Shown here: in pieces, positions 22,355-33,697 of the stretch
How positions within the stretch are numbered: the stretch's first letter is position 1
How the letters are laid out: each line of letters begins with the position of its first letter
Assembly: GCF_017591425.1 (NCBI RefSeq)
Contig: NW_024465885.1
Location: 31,380,501-31,444,500 of the forward strand
Reading direction: 5' to 3'
Source of the DNA: Ochotona curzoniae
Taxonomy: Eukaryota > Chordata > Mammalia > Lagomorpha > Ochotonidae
DNA: 64,000 bases
Notes under the pieces: model-generated
Seen by the model: only the letters and a program-made list of their open reading frames with translations
Database searches by the model: none
What the model was told of the DNA's origin: nothing
Made by a program: the position numbers and the translations under genes

Positions 22355-22578
22355 GAGAGCTTGTTTGAAGGTTCTAGCAGGGGAGTTCAGCTACTTGTAT
22401 ACCCTTGACTGAAGACCGGCCCTCCTCTAGCGGGGAGGGTTGTCCTCTTTGAGCCAGCACCCAGCTTTGGGAGGGATGCACATAGAGCGGTGAGGGAGGA
22501 AGGGGACACCTGCCTAGCCAGCCAAATCAGCTGAATCAATGGGGTGACAGATGTCACAGCCAGATCGCCCTCACATCC
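22355..22578 (-). pseudogene. RN7SK: 7SK small nuclear RNA retropseudogene, 3'-truncated
   Basis: On the minus strand it begins exactly at the 7SK 5' end, GGATGTGAGGGCGATCTGGC. It continues through the diagnostic segments GGCTAGGCAGGTGTCCCC, TTCCTCCCTCACCGCTC, AGAGGAGGGCCGGTCTTC and TCAAGGGTATACAAGTAGC, and stops after AACAAGCTCTC, about 100 nt short of the normal end. Compared with 7SK as I recall it, about 14 nt are lost after CCCCATTGAT, probably between two TTGATT copies. Direct 12-bp repeats AAGGGCTTTCTT (22343-22354 and 22583-22594) flank it as a target-site duplication, and there is no A tail. The truncation removes the P-TEFb-regulatory 3' part and terminator, so it cannot be a working 7SK, and it lacks the external pol III promoter. 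This is the pattern of tailless retropseudogenes. Confidence 0.93.
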
Positions 22579-22594
22579 AAGAAAGGGCTTTCTT

Positions 22595-23008
22595 TGTTAT
22601 TTCTCCTGACCATATTTGAAATGGGTTTGAGGAATTTATTCCTTTTGGGATTGCATATATTTTACAACTTAACTTGTAAATTCATTGAGTCACACGGTTA
22701 TTTGGTTTTTCGGCTCTTAGATCTGTTAGCAACACAATTTCCTTAATTTTAGTAAAATACAAAGTTGGGAGAGTTGAAAGAAAGAACACAAATCCGTTCT
22801 GAATTATGAATTGAATCACTGCAGCCTTGTAAATGCTTCCTTTTAAAATGAGTAAATGTCTTCATTTTGTTCATTCTTAATCTGCCATTCTGCTATTTGT
22901 TATTTGAAGCTGAAAATATCCTTATTTATTCAGAAGTTTTCAGTTGCTGCCAAGACTAATTGGTTGCTATGCTGCTGCTCACAGAATCAATTGTCCATTT
23001 GTTTCTTT
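22595..23008. other. Non-coding stretch, nothing recognised
   Basis: No supportable feature between the 7SK copy and the next SINE. Confidence 0.4.
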
Positions 23009-23352
23009 ATTTTTTAAAAAAAAATGTGAAAGATTTAATTACTTATCTGAAAGGCAGAGTTACGAAGTGGGTGGGGGGAGAGAAAGTGATCCTTCATCCT
23101 CTGGTCATTCCCCAATGCCAATAATTATCTGGGCTGGGCCAGACTGAAACTGGATGCTAGGAGTTTCATCTGACCTTCCACGTGGGTGTGGGTGCCATCC
23201 TCTGCTGCTTTTCCCAGGTGTGTTAGCAGGAACATGTTTTGGAAATGGAGCAACCTGGATCGGAAGTGGAACACTGGAACTCTAACCTGTGCCCATACCT
23301 GCTAGCGTTGTAGGTAGTAGCTTTACCTACTACTCCACAACACTGACACCCA
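23009..23352 (-). repeat. C-SINE, near full length
   Basis: Left T/A-run as tail, CTGAAAGGCAGAGTTACG, CCACGTGGGTGTGGGTG, then a diverged head ending CAACACTGACACCC on the plus strand. Confidence 0.8.
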
Positions 23353-24178
23353 TTCACTTATTTATTGATAACGTTAATTAACTACCGGTCTCTATGCAAA
23401 ACCTAGATGTAGAAAGATTAATAAGATACGGTCCACACATGTTCTAAAATTTGACAATAGGGATAATTAATTATAGTAACCTATGTAGCATGTTTTAGAG
23501 CAAGTGTTTACTAATACTACACTCAATACAACTACTGGAGTTTGTTATTCTTGTGAGCATTCCAAGATGGATAGGTTTACCTTACTGGCGCTGCAACAGG
23601 CTTACATGGATTCTACTCTTTTATCTTTTGAGGGAAGTGTTCTTCAGATACCGCAATACTTACACAATATGGGTGGTGTGATCATATTATTGAATTCCTA
23701 CCTATTTAGAAATACATTCACAGTTGAAGAAGATTGTAAACTTAAGAAGGCAGGTAGCATGGTTTGCCTCTTTCTCTTTTATGTTCACATATGGATTCTT
23801 AAACACCCAGGAGAATTTAGCTAGCAGTGTCTATAATGTGTGGATCAACTGTAATTGCTTAAGTGTGTTGCTATCAGTCTAGGTAAATTTTGCATGTATG
23901 CCTGGAAAATAACTTAGAATTGCACGTTGTTAAATATTTCCCTTTCATCATCAGGAGGATTACTGATTTTTTGCTTGGCAGGTGATGAAAGGGAGGAAAC
24001 CCCAAAGCTTTATCATTCCAAAGTTGCTATCTAGTCATTGATGTTCTAGATAATTATCTCTGTAACACTTCTAAATATCTGTTAATGTTAGTTCCATATA
24101 TGTGTATGGGGTTTATTTCTATAACTCAGTAAAAATATTGAATTCATTCATTATTATTTTTAGCTAACAAATTCATGT
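23353..24178. other. Non-coding stretch, nothing recognised
   Basis: AT-rich. A 106-codon frame at 23504-23824 has no recognisable content and no splice context. Confidence 0.35.
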
Positions 24179-24420
24179 TCATTTTATTTGAAAGGTAAGA
24201 GACAAAGAAATATCTCCATCCAGTGTTTAACACCCCAAATGCCTTCAGCAGCTAAGATTGGGCCAGGGTGAAGCCAGGAATGCAAAACCCCCTCTGGTCT
24301 CCAATATGAAAGTTAGGTTCCCTGGTGCAGCATTTGCTGCCTCCCAAGGGCTGCATCGATTTGAGGAAAAGTAACAGGGGCTTGAATGTGGTGTGTGCAT
24401 TCGGGAAGTTGAAGTCCCAA
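24179..24420 (-). repeat. C-SINE, diverged
   Basis: TTTATTTGAAAGGTAAGAG at the tail side, CCTTCAGCAGCTAAGATTGG in the body and CATTTGCTGCCTCCCAAGG before a degraded head. Confidence 0.65.
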
Positions 24421-24534
24421 ACAATGACTTACCTGCAACACATATGTACATGCCCATCCTTGATATTAGACTTATTAATTGTTTATATAGTGAGAACATT
24501 TATCTAGCAAACCTAAGAATTAAGATGGTAACTC

Positions 24535-24765
24535 AAGGGCCCAGTGTGATAGCCCAGTGGCTAAAGTACTTGCCTTGCACATAACGGGATCCCATATGGG
24601 CACCAGTTTGTGTCTTGGCTGCTCTACTTCCCATCCAGCTCCCTGCTTGTGGCTTAGGAAAGCAGTAGAGGATGGTCCAAAGCATCCTTTTGGATGACCA
24701 AAGGGTACCCTGCATCCACGTGGGAGATTGTGCTGACTCCTAAGGTGCACAGGTGCCTCAAAAGA
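24535..24765 (+). repeat. C-SINE, young subtype, 3'-truncated
   Basis: GGGCCCAGTGTGATAGCCC head, GGGATCCCATATGGGCACC, CTTCCCATCCAGCTCCCTG and CCACGTGGGAGATTG are all close to the subtype consensus. The GGAAGATC block and A tail are missing, an unusual 3' loss for a retroposon and so probably a later deletion. Confidence 0.82.
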
Positions 24766-25074
24766 ACTCTGGAGTCGATGCCTCAAATACTGTCATTGCA
24801 GGCATAGGTTTCTATTTGAGAGAAGAGTCTTCAAAGCCAGAATGGATCACATGTGTTTATCTCATCTGTTTGTACAGAGTTTCAACTTGACAACCAGATG
24901 CTGGCCTCTTCATTATTGTGGGTACTAATACTTGAAATCTTACTGAAAAGGGGTGCGTGATGCTGACGTCCTGACAAATTGCTTTTCCTACCCTATATCC
25001 TTAAAGACAATGTAATGACAAGTGTCCCATATGAAACTCTCGTAAGAACATTTCACATCTTCCTCTCTTTTTTT

Positions 25075-25200
25075 TGACTCTCGCTCTCAAATAAATGAAT
25101 ATAAATCAAGAAGGAAGGAAGGGAGGGAGGAAGGAAGGAAGGAAGGAAGGAAAAAAGAAAAAAAGAAAAGAAAAACAGCATGTTTCCCTGAGTCATTTTT
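25075..25200 (+). repeat. SINE tail remnant with AAGG microsatellite
   Basis: A short CTCGCTCTCAAATAAATGAAT looks like the end of a C-SINE. It is followed by (GGAA)n at about 25112-25150 and then an A-rich run. Confidence 0.6.
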
Positions 25201-25365
25201 TAAAAAGATTTATTTAATTTTAGAAAAGCAAATACACAGATAGAAGGAGATACAGAAAAATCTTCCTTCCACTGGTTCTCTCTTCAAGTGGTGACAATGG
25301 CCAGAGCTGAGCCAATCTCTCACATGGATTCAAGGATATGAATTCCTGCTAGGCCTTTGCAGTTC
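25200..25365 (-). repeat. C-SINE 3' part
   Basis: AAAAAGATTTATTTAATTTTAG, ACAGAAAAATCTTCCTTCC and GTGGTGACAATGGCC on the plus strand, then a collapsed body (GGATTCAAGGATATG). Confidence 0.65.
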
Positions 25366-26508
25366 ATGTAGTTACACTCATGTCAAATCCATGTTAAAGT
25401 AATTAGTTATATTTCTTAATCTCAACACTTTTATCATATCCTTTTCAGGTTTCCAGGGAAACAATGCTTTAAAGTGAACCCAGAGTCAATTTTGTTCATG
25501 AAGGACAAAAGATTTTGGTAATAACAACCATGCTGAAGTTTAGTAAATCTTTTCCAACCCTGTTATCTTGTATCACATCTTTATGTTTATAACCATAAGT
25601 GGGGAAAGTATTTTTGATACTTGCCCAACAAAGCAGTTCAAATATATTGGAGAACACAGCCAACTGTTAGGAATTCCCACTAAATGAAAAATGCTACAAT
25701 CCCGAGAGAGAGAACCTCTCATGACTACTGCTATCAACTTACATCTAGAAGGACACAGATGAAGACAGATCATTCAGTCATTCAGAATACGCAGGAACAC
25801 CCCAACAGAAATTCTCCATTTTTCAGCATTTTTTCCCAGCAAAATACCTTGCAGTGCTTAATACTTGAACATTATAAAATGTGCCTATCCCTCAGCTGAT
25901 TTACATCTAGGACAACTTATCCTTAGGTCTCTAAATAGAGCATATAGTATTTTTGAAGCATGATTTAAATGCACAGATTTTAAATATAGTCAATAGCAAA
26001 TGAAAACAGCATCACAAATATAATAAGCATGAGCCAAATCACTGTTAAAAACAATGGAAACCACATCACTGATGAGATATAGCATCCTTCCGTTAACTCG
26101 GTGAATCCTGCGGTGTCCCTTCTTGAAATTCACCTGAGGCAACTATCAGTCTCATTTCTACTAATACTGACCAGTTTTAACTTTTGAACTTCACAAAAAT
26201 GGAGTTATGAAGTGTGTACTTTTCTGTGTTTGTTTTGTTCTCTTGCTCAGCATGATGTTTTTATGATTCATCTATTATTGTGTATGTATATCAATTTGGA
26301 TAAACTAAATTATTTTTTTTTTTTGCCAGTGGACTGGGTGACAAGAGTAGACGTATGTTCAACATTGCCATATAAGAACCTACGATACAATCTTCTGAAG
26401 AGTTGATACATTTTACACTACAGCTAACTTATATCTGTTCCACACCTTAGCTTTCATTAAATGTTGTCAGCCTCAATTTTTGGTGATTGCAGTATTTGTA
26501 AAGTTTTT
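25366..26508. other. Non-coding stretch, nothing recognised
   Basis: AT-rich and without a supportable gene, RNA or repeat. Confidence 0.35.
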
Positions 26509-26509
26509 T

Positions 26510-26842
26510 TTGGTAACATTTATTTATTTATTTATTTTGTTTGAAAGATTACTATAGAGAAGCGCATGGGGGCCTGATGGTTTCCATTTGCTCGTTCACT
26601 TTCAAATGGATGCAATGATAGGTGTTGGATCAGGTCGAAATCAGAAGTAAGAAAAACCACCTAGATCTGCTACAGGGCTCTCAGGAGCCCAAGTACTTGG
26701 GTGATCCTTTACTAGTGTCTCAGCCAATGGTATCAAGGAATTGGATTGGAAGTAAAGCAGCCAGGCTCAAGCAGCACTCTGATATGTGATGTTAACATTG
26801 CATGCTGTGGCTTAACCCACTGCGCCACAATGCCAGCCCCAA
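26510..26842 (-). repeat. C-SINE, full length
   Basis: (ATTT)n tail side at 26516-26538, the body with GGAGCCCAAGTACTTGGGTG, and a well-kept head GTGGCTTAACCCACTGCGCC then ACAATGCCAGCCCC on the plus strand. Confidence 0.82.
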
Positions 26843-26929
26843 TGTGAAGCTTTAAAAAGGAAGAAATATAGAAATCACCAATCATGACAGAGATAATTGA
26901 ATAACTAGATAACTCTAAATTCAAACCTC

Positions 26930-27190
26930 TACTCCTTGAAATGCACTGTTAAAAAGTGAAAAGCTAAACACAGATTGGGAAAAAATATTAGAATAGATAC
27001 TTTTAACAAATGAACATCTATAAGCAATTTTTATATCTTAATAATAAAAATACATACAACTGAGTGAAATAGTGGCCAAGTAATTGAATACATATTTGGC
27101 AAAAAATGACATATAAAGTCACTAAATAATATAAAAAATAAAATATTTATCAGTGAAATTAGAAGTCAGTAAAATAAATTTCAATGAAAC
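26930..27190 (+). repeat. Old L1 fragment, weak
   Basis: A-rich plus strand with ATTTGGCAAAAAATGACATAT and CAGTGAAATTAGAAGTCAG resembles L1 ORF2 3' sequence (ATTTCTCAAAAGAAGACATA, GGGAAATGCAAATCA). Degenerate. Confidence 0.4.
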
Positions 27191-27410
27191 AACAAATGGG
27201 AAAGTTTTGAGTTTTTTCAGTAATAATATCCCAATCACATGTTGGTTTTTTGAAAAGCTCTTGCATCTTTAAAAAGGACATATTTGGTATTCTGCTGCAT
27301 ATAAAACAATGAATTATTAGATACATTAATATTTTGCTTTTGAAAGTAGTATGTTTAGCAGTTTACATCATAATGTGATATTTAGTTCGTGTTTGTGAAA
27401 TTGAAGTTGT

Positions 27411-27745
27411 TGGGCCCGCCCAGTGAGGTAGCACTTGCGTGCACCAGGATACTGTATGAGCTCGGGTTCATATCCTGGCTGCCCCACTTCCCTTCCACTT
27501 CCCTGCTTGTGGTCTGGAAAATCAGTAGAGCATGGCCCAAAGGCTTGGGAACCTGCATCAGTGTGGGAGAGCTGGGAGGATTTCCTGGTTTCTGGCTTCG
27601 GATTGGCTCAGTTCTGGACATTGAAGCTGCCTGGGAAGTAAATCAGCAGATGGAAGATCTTTCTCTCTGTCTCTCCTTCTCTCTGTAAATCTGACTTTCC
27701 AATTAAAGATAAATAATGTTTTTAAAAAAGTAAATAAAATAAATT
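27411..27745 (+). repeat. C-SINE, full length
   Basis: GGGCCCGCCCAGTGAGG head, CTTCCCTTCCACTTCCCTG, CAGATGGAAGATCTTTCTC, then CTTTCCAATTAAAGATAAAT and an A-rich tail. Confidence 0.88.
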
Positions 27746-27971
27746 GACTTTTTTTAAATTAAGCGGAATTTACTGTTGACATACAATGTAATTTTTTTCT
27801 TGTGCATTTATGGTAATTAAGTTCATGTTATATATGTATTGAACTATTCAAGATCAGACAATTGAAACTAATTGAATTATACATTTAAAATTCAAGTATT
27901 TAAAGAATTCATGAAAGTTTTTTATTTAGAAGTTAAAAACTTTTTAATATAGTCTAATGATTCCTTCGTTT

Positions 27972-28276
27972 TTAAAAAAGGATTTTTTTTTAATTGAGAA
28001 GGCAGATTTAGAGAGAAAAGGAGATAGAAAGATCTTTCATTTATTGTTTCACTCTATGAGCAGCCCACAGCTGGAGCTGAGCCTATCCGAACTCATGAGC
28101 CAGGCGTTTCCTCTCTTCTCCCACGTGGGTGCAGGGGCAATCATCTTCTGCATTCCAAGGCCACAATCAGGGAGCTTGATGGGAAGAGGGTAACTGGGAG
28201 ATGAACTGTCACCCATATGATATCCTGGTGGGTGCAAGGCAAGGTTTTCAATACTGAGCCACTGTGCTGGATCCAA
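27972..28276 (-). repeat. C-SINE, full length
   Basis: AAGGCAGATTTAGAGAG, GAAAGATCTTTCATTTATTG, CCACGTGGGTGCAGGGGC and a head ending AGCCACTGTGCTGGATCC on the plus strand. Confidence 0.85.
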
Positions 28277-28324
28277 TTCTTTTTTTTTTTGTTTGTTTTG
28301 TTTTTTTTTTAGGAGGAGATTTTT

Positions 28325-28502
28325 GTTTTGTTTTTAAAATTTATTTCATTTATTTGAAAGGCAGAGTACAAAGGGAGAGAATGAGAGACAGAGGTCTCCT
28401 GTCTGCTGGTTTACTTCCAAATAGCTACATATGCCAGGCAAGGCCAAGGCCAGGAAATGCTTCCGAATTTCCCATGTGGGTGGCAGGCGCTGAAGAAATT
28501 AG
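28325..28502 (-). repeat. C-SINE, 3' part, split by retroposon copy B
   Basis: TATTTGAAAGGCAGAGTAC, CCATGTGGGTGGCAGGC on the plus strand. The element breaks off at AAGAAATTAG (28493-28502) and resumes at 29776 with AAGAAACTAG, the duplicated target site. Confidence 0.82.
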
Positions 28503-29775
28503 ATCCTTCCTAGTTGGGAAACTGTAGGCACTTCTCTGATGGGCTTCAACTCCTACTGGTGAGAATGAGAACCAGGGCTGGGGGTGGACCTGGCTTGTCA
28601 GGTGGTATCACTTGTCAGCATAAATGTGGGCTGGATAGTGGGGTCAGTTAGACTGAGCTAGGCTATAGCCCCCATTGGTGTGTAAAAAAGTCAAATGTCG
28701 CCAAGTGGGATAGGCTGGACTAGTCTGCTGTGCATACTGACATGCGTAGGAACCAAGGCTGGATGAGGACCTGGTGGGAGATATTGTGGGTTGCTATGAC
28801 TGGGCTATAATTTCCACTGGTGTACATGAGGGCCAAGTGCATGGTGGACAGAGTTGGGCTGGCTGTAGCATCCATTGGTTTGCATAAGAGACGGGGCTGC
28901 AGAAGAGACAGAACCGACCCAACAACTGCAACAACCAGTATGGGGGTAGGCTGATGTACGTGGCAGACTGAATTGGACCACCTACTGTCTGGCACACACG
29001 GGAATTAGGTCTTGGGTCTCCCCAGACTTAGTTTCTTAGGAGCCACCTCTAAGTGAACTGCTGGACTCACAATTCCAGCCACAGGGAGAATCTCAGTATC
29101 TGTGGTTTGACGGTGGAGTGCATGTGTCAGAACTAGGCCTCCTTAGTTGCTGAAGATGGTGCTGTGGATGGCATGCCCAGATGCACATGGGGGATGTGAC
29201 AGTTGATTGGGCCCTGCAGAGGACATCTAATATAATAGCAGAGGATGGAGGCCAGAACAAATTGGACAACTTTCCCAGCCATATGGTGACAGTAAGTATC
29301 TGGGTGAATGGAGACTCTAAGGTGGTCTATGACAGCCAATGGGCCTTGGAAGGATTTCCTCATCTTTGGAGCAATGAAATCAATAGAATTTCAGAACTAT
29401 AGAAACCACTTGAGCAGAACCCTCAGCGCATGCTCCACATTGGGAACCATGGGATGACATCCGGTGGCTGTTCCCATCCTGGATATTATTACGGTTAGGC
29501 TGTTGGATGTGACTTCTCCCCTTTTCCCTAGATACAATAAGAAAAACTAAATTCACTGGTCTCATCCACTTTCCCCTGATCCTTAACCCTTCCCATACTA
29601 ATCAGTTGCCCACATGGGCATGTATCCTTCTCAATTATTTAAATATCATCAAAAATAAAACAAAAAAATAAGAAAAAAGATTTCACCTACACGTTAAAAA
29701 GTGAAGCTGAAATACAATATTCTGTTGTAGAAACTTGTGAAAATAAACCTTTATGACAAATTTTAACTTAAAAAA
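28503..29775 (+). mobile_element. Composite retroposon family, copy B, with probable 3' transduction
   Basis: The 5'-truncated body of 50-70 bp units starts near 28545 (CTACTGGTGAGAATGAG). It closely parallels copy A through AACTAGGCCTCCTTAGTTGC, GCATGCCCAGATGCACATGG, ATCTGGGTGAATGGAGACTC and the terminal block TCATCCACTTTCCCCTGATC, CACATGGGCATG. The family's own A-rich end is at 29651-29680. About 85 further bases follow, containing AATAAA (29742-29747) and then an A run (29770-29777). The insertion sits inside a minus-strand C-SINE and is bordered by AAGAAATTAG and AAGAAACTAG (9 of 10 identical). Removing it restores a continuous SINE. The extra segment is best read as read-through of the first poly(A) site followed by retroposition. 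Confidence 0.75.
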
Positions 29776-29925
29776 AAGAAACTAGGCCCTCTCCTACTGC
29801 TTTCCCAGGTATATCAGCAGGAACTGGGTAGCAAGTGGGGCAGCTAGAACTTGAATTGGTGTCCATATGAACTGGCATTGTATGCAGTGGCTTAACCCTC
29901 TACGTGCTGTATGCCAGCACAAAAC
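29776..29925 (-). repeat. C-SINE, 5' part, continuation of 28325-28502
   Basis: Plus strand: CTACTGCTTTCCCAGG, GGGCAGCTAGAACTTGAATTG, TGGCTTAACCCTCTACGTGC. It supplies the piece missing from the SINE at 28325-28502. Confidence 0.8.
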
Positions 29926-30950
29926 ATTCTCACAAGAAATAATACTGAATGTCAGGCACTGAAAAATTTGGAAATACAAGATTAAGTAATGCTAGTGGGG
30001 ACCAAGGAACTCATTGGTAGAGCAAGTCAACAAGTCACTCCAAGACACCAGATTTATTAGGTTTCTTCTAATATGTCACTACATAGATCTGAGGGTCTTG
30101 AAAAAGAAAGGAAAAATAAAAATCATAGAAACATAGTATCTATCATAGAAACAAAGATCATAGAAACACAATTAACAAGGTCTTGTTCATCCTTACCCTT
30201 TCTGGGCTAGGGATTGCAGGTGGTTGACATTCCACCTATGTCTGGGTTAGTACTCACCCAACCGACAAGATTTCCTCAACTCCCGGGCCAAAATGCAGCT
30301 CTTGCTTAAAGTTATCACCATGGTTCTCAGTAATTTGGCCATCAGAACTTGGGAGTTCTCATATATCTGGTAAGGTTGCCAAGAATGACCTTGTGAAGAA
30401 AGAGTGTCTGACCTCGAAAACAGCAGAAGAGGCCTCACACCTGCTCCCTGCTTGCTAAGACCTACTTAATTCCTAAGCCTGAGAATGTTGATGTGTTAAG
30501 AATTCCTATGTTTGTGCCGCAGTGTTGTTCAAAGTTTTGAATTTTCACAGCTAATATTGTTAATTGAGCTAATAATTAGTTTGTTCTCTAGTATTACAGA
30601 AATTATAAAATTGAACTTCTCCCTTATAGGCTTATTCCTTTCACTCTTCTCCTTTTTACTTATGTACTTAATCATCATTATGTAAAAACTCAAAATTGAT
30701 AAGTTTGTTTTCTGTATCTTTCTTGTTCTTAACTACAATCAGAACTGTATTAGAGTGTCATTTATAATGAAGTTCTGAAAGTGGGAACTTTTTAAATTTG
30801 CAATAATTCTGAAATTTCAATCAAGGCCTTCCTCAGAACAAAAAGATCCTATGTGTTCCAAATTTCTTGTATTAATAACTCAAAGTGTGGGTAATGCTAA
30901 GAGACTACTGGAATTCTGAAAGGGGTTTGGATTCTAACTCACCTCTGGAG
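29926..30950. other. Non-coding stretch, nothing recognised
   Basis: No supportable gene, RNA gene or named repeat. Confidence 0.35.
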
Positions 30951-30951
30951 C

Positions 30952-31135
30952 AGACTTCTCAACTGCAGTAGTGCTGAATCTTTGGGTCAGATAATTCTTT
31001 GTTAGGAGCACTGTGCTGAGGGGTGTTTAGCAGTATCTCTGGCTTCTACCCGCTAGTTGGCCAGTGTATCACTCTCAGTTGTGACAATCAGAACCCTGCC
31101 GTTGCTAACTGTTCCATGATAGAGGGTGAGGAGAG
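30952..31135 (-). mobile_element. MER5-type hAT-Charlie DNA transposon remnant
   Basis: The plus strand reads TGGGTCAGATAATTCTTTG, GTTTAGCAGTATCTCTGGC, TCTACCCGCTAGTTGGCCAG and CTCAGTTGTGACAATCAG. These are the reverse complement of the MER5A landmarks as I recall them. It is an inactive, non-autonomous, mammal-wide fossil. Confidence 0.75.
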
Positions 31136-31299
31136 TCTGCAACCTCCCCTCCCCCATGGTAGAAATGCCTTTAGAGTTTATATTAACTACAGACCAATAC
31201 AAATAGGTCAAAGTGTCCTTATCTTCTGAGTGCTATGACCTAAGGATGATCTGTAAATCCTTGGGCTGCTTTTACTGTGGAAGATGGGCTAGAATCATC

Positions 31300-31720
31300 A
31301 TGATAACTGTTATGCTCTCAGTGTAGTATGTCCTCCAAGGTTGATGCTTGACTCTCAGTAACATTTGGAGGTAAGGGATGTTTAAGAGGTAAAGCCCAGT
31401 GGGAGGTAAGTGGGGACATTGCCTTGGATAGGACTAGGTAGTAGCTCTTGTTGGGAACTCGAGTTTGTTGCCACACGTGGGTTGTCATTAGAAGAATGAG
31501 CCTGATTCCTCCCTTTGCTCTGGCCTCCTGTGTGCTATTGGATCTCCTGACAGATGCTTGTGCTGCTGTGAAGCCTTCCACCATGAGGATGCTAACCTAG
31601 ATATCAGTGCCACGCCCTTGAACATTCAGGACTGTGAGCTAAAGAAACCTCTTTTCTTTAAAGTTACTCACTTCAGTTATTTTGTGAGAATAACACAAAA
31701 TAGTCTAAGATCATTAATCA
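31300..31720 (+). mobile_element. MaLR-type LTR (MST/MLT1-like)
   Basis: It includes TAAAGCCCAGTGGGAGGTAAG, CACACGTGGGTTGTCATTAG, GCTGTGAAGCCTTCCACCATG and GACTGTGAGCTAAAGAAACC, then a terminal ATAACACAAAATAGTCTAAG. These correspond in order to the MaLR LTR pattern (GGGACCCGGTGGGAGG, GAACTGTGAGTCAATTAAACC, ACAGACTAATAC). Confidence 0.7.
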
Positions 31721-32385
31721 TTACCCAAGCCCAATATTAAATTGGAATAAGGACATATTTTAGAGGTTAGGCCAGGCAAAAGGAAAACAGAAATTCACTT
31801 TGTTAATCTCAACTTAGTATGGCACCAATTCATCTAATGATATGTTATTTCTATAAAAATGTGAGTTAGAATTCCTTCCAAAGAGGGCTCCTAATACTCT
31901 TATGTACAGAATGTGGTGAATTCCTGTGCATCTACTTCAACTATAAATTTCATAGGCTGTAAGTCATATATGAAACAAGCAACTTTTTTTTTCTTGTAGT
32001 TAAACTTACAATATGCAGAGTTTTTTTTCCTTTGATGGCATGAAACTAGATCCAGTCACTTGGCTTTCAGCATGCCTTTTAAAGTCATGTCAAACTTAAA
32101 ATCATATTAGTTTTGGATTTCATCTTTCTTCTTCTTTCAGTTGCTATTTTTTTTTTCAAATTTAGTTTAATGGGGTGAAGGTGTGAGTGAGGATTTTCAG
32201 GAAAAGAGAAAGCTGGTGATTATTATATTTGTCAGACTTCCAAAAGGCCACATCCTAAATCTCTGCAATTGTAAGTTTCAGTTTTGTGGATTACACTTGC
32301 ATCTATATTAAACATTTAAGCTCCATTGGCCTTCAACTCTTACAAGTGAATTTCCATTCCTGCTTGGGTAACTGGGGGGTGGTTT
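31721..32385. other. Non-coding stretch, nothing recognised
   Basis: No supportable feature; a T-run occurs at about 32148. Confidence 0.35.
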
Positions 32386-32690
32386 TATGTTGTGGTTTGA
32401 ACAAAATCTGGCTCTTTGATCTACTTAGGTACCCTAATGCAGAAAATCACAATTTAATGACACTAAGAAGGTGGAATCTTAATTCAGTTATGGTGTTTAG
32501 AAGGTGGGCACAGTTGGAGGGTACCTAAGAAACAGACAAGAGTTCTTGGATAGTAATTCTCATGAGAAGGCTGGTTGTATAAGATTGGATTGGGCCCAGC
32601 TGTCCATCATCTGCTTCCCGGGTTGCCACATGCTCTTTCTTCTGTACTCACTTGGATTTGCCATCTGCCATCCTCATCAAATGCTTTACT
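32386..32690 (+). mobile_element. MaLR-type LTR, 3'-truncated
   Basis: TGTTGTGGTTTGAACAAAATC at the start, CTAAGAAGGTGGAATCTTAA, GTTAGAAGGTGGG-like spacing, and TTCTCATGAGAAGGCTGG. Its right end is lost at the junction with antisense L1 at about 32690. Confidence 0.55.
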
Positions 32691-33375
32691 TAGTCATCTG
32701 TTGATGAACATCTGGGCTGATTTTCATATGTTATGTTCGTATTTTAGCTATTGTGAATTGAGGTGCAATAAACTATAAGTATGGGTATATAAATAACTCT
32801 TTTGTATGCTGATTCATTTTGTTTGGGTAAATTTCCAAAAGAGGGATGATTTGGTCATATGGCAGATCTACAGCTTTTTCAGGAATCTCCAATCTGTCTT
32901 GCATAATAGTTATAATAGTTTAAATTCCCATGAACAATGGATTTGAGTGCCTTTCCCCCTTTGTCATTGCTTGCATTTATTTTTTCATTTATTGAGTCCC
33001 AGATGATAGGCATTCTAACTGTGGAGACATAAAATCCATTGTTTAATTTGCATAATCCTGATGACTAATAATCCTGAGTATCTTTCCATGAGTCTGTTTG
33101 TATTTCATCCTTTGAAAATCGTATTTTCATGACCTTTGCCCGTTTCTTAACTGGATTGTTTATTTTGTTGTTGTTGAGTTCTTCACAGATTGGATATTAG
33201 TCCTATATCAGTTACATAATTTGAAAGTGAATAATTTTGCCATTTTTTGGTGTCTTCTTCTATTTCTTTCATTAATGTATGCAGCCTTTGTTTTAGAGAT
33301 CCCTCCTGGGTTAAATTTATTCGAAGGTGTTCAGTTTTTTTTTTGCAATATTGTAATTGGAGCTAATCTTACATG
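32691..33375 (-). repeat. L1 3'-region fragment
   Basis: The plus strand is the familiar antisense L1 end: AGCTATTGTGAATTGAGGTG, GGGATGATTTGGTCATATGG, CAGCTTTTTCAGGAATCTCC, CCCATGAACAATGGATTTGAG, and TGTTGTTGTTGAGTTCTTCA. It covers the end of ORF2 and the 3'-untranslated region, with no open frame left. Confidence 0.85.
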
Positions 33376-33684
33376 TTTTTTCTCGGCCATATAATTGTTT
33401 ACATTTAAAAAGGCTATTGAGTCTTGTGTGTTGATTTTATACATTTCAGATCCTCAATAGTCACATGTGACTGTCAGATCTGGACAACTGTTTTTTTTTT
33501 TAGAGTCATTGGTGACTTGGAAAGCTGCTTCACCAGCAAAGTGAAAGACATTAGTGAAGAGATATAAGGAAGACGATTATCATGCAATTGATGATGAATC
33601 TTTGTTGGTTTTCCACCCTAGTAAGACCTGAGGCAAACATTGGGTGAGGGTAGCTTACTGGAGATGTGATTGCAGGAAGATAAT
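33376..33684. other. Non-coding stretch, nothing recognised
   Basis: Between antisense L1 and the triplicated-tail SINE; no feature seen. Confidence 0.35.
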
Positions 33685-33697
33685 TAAGGGCATACTT

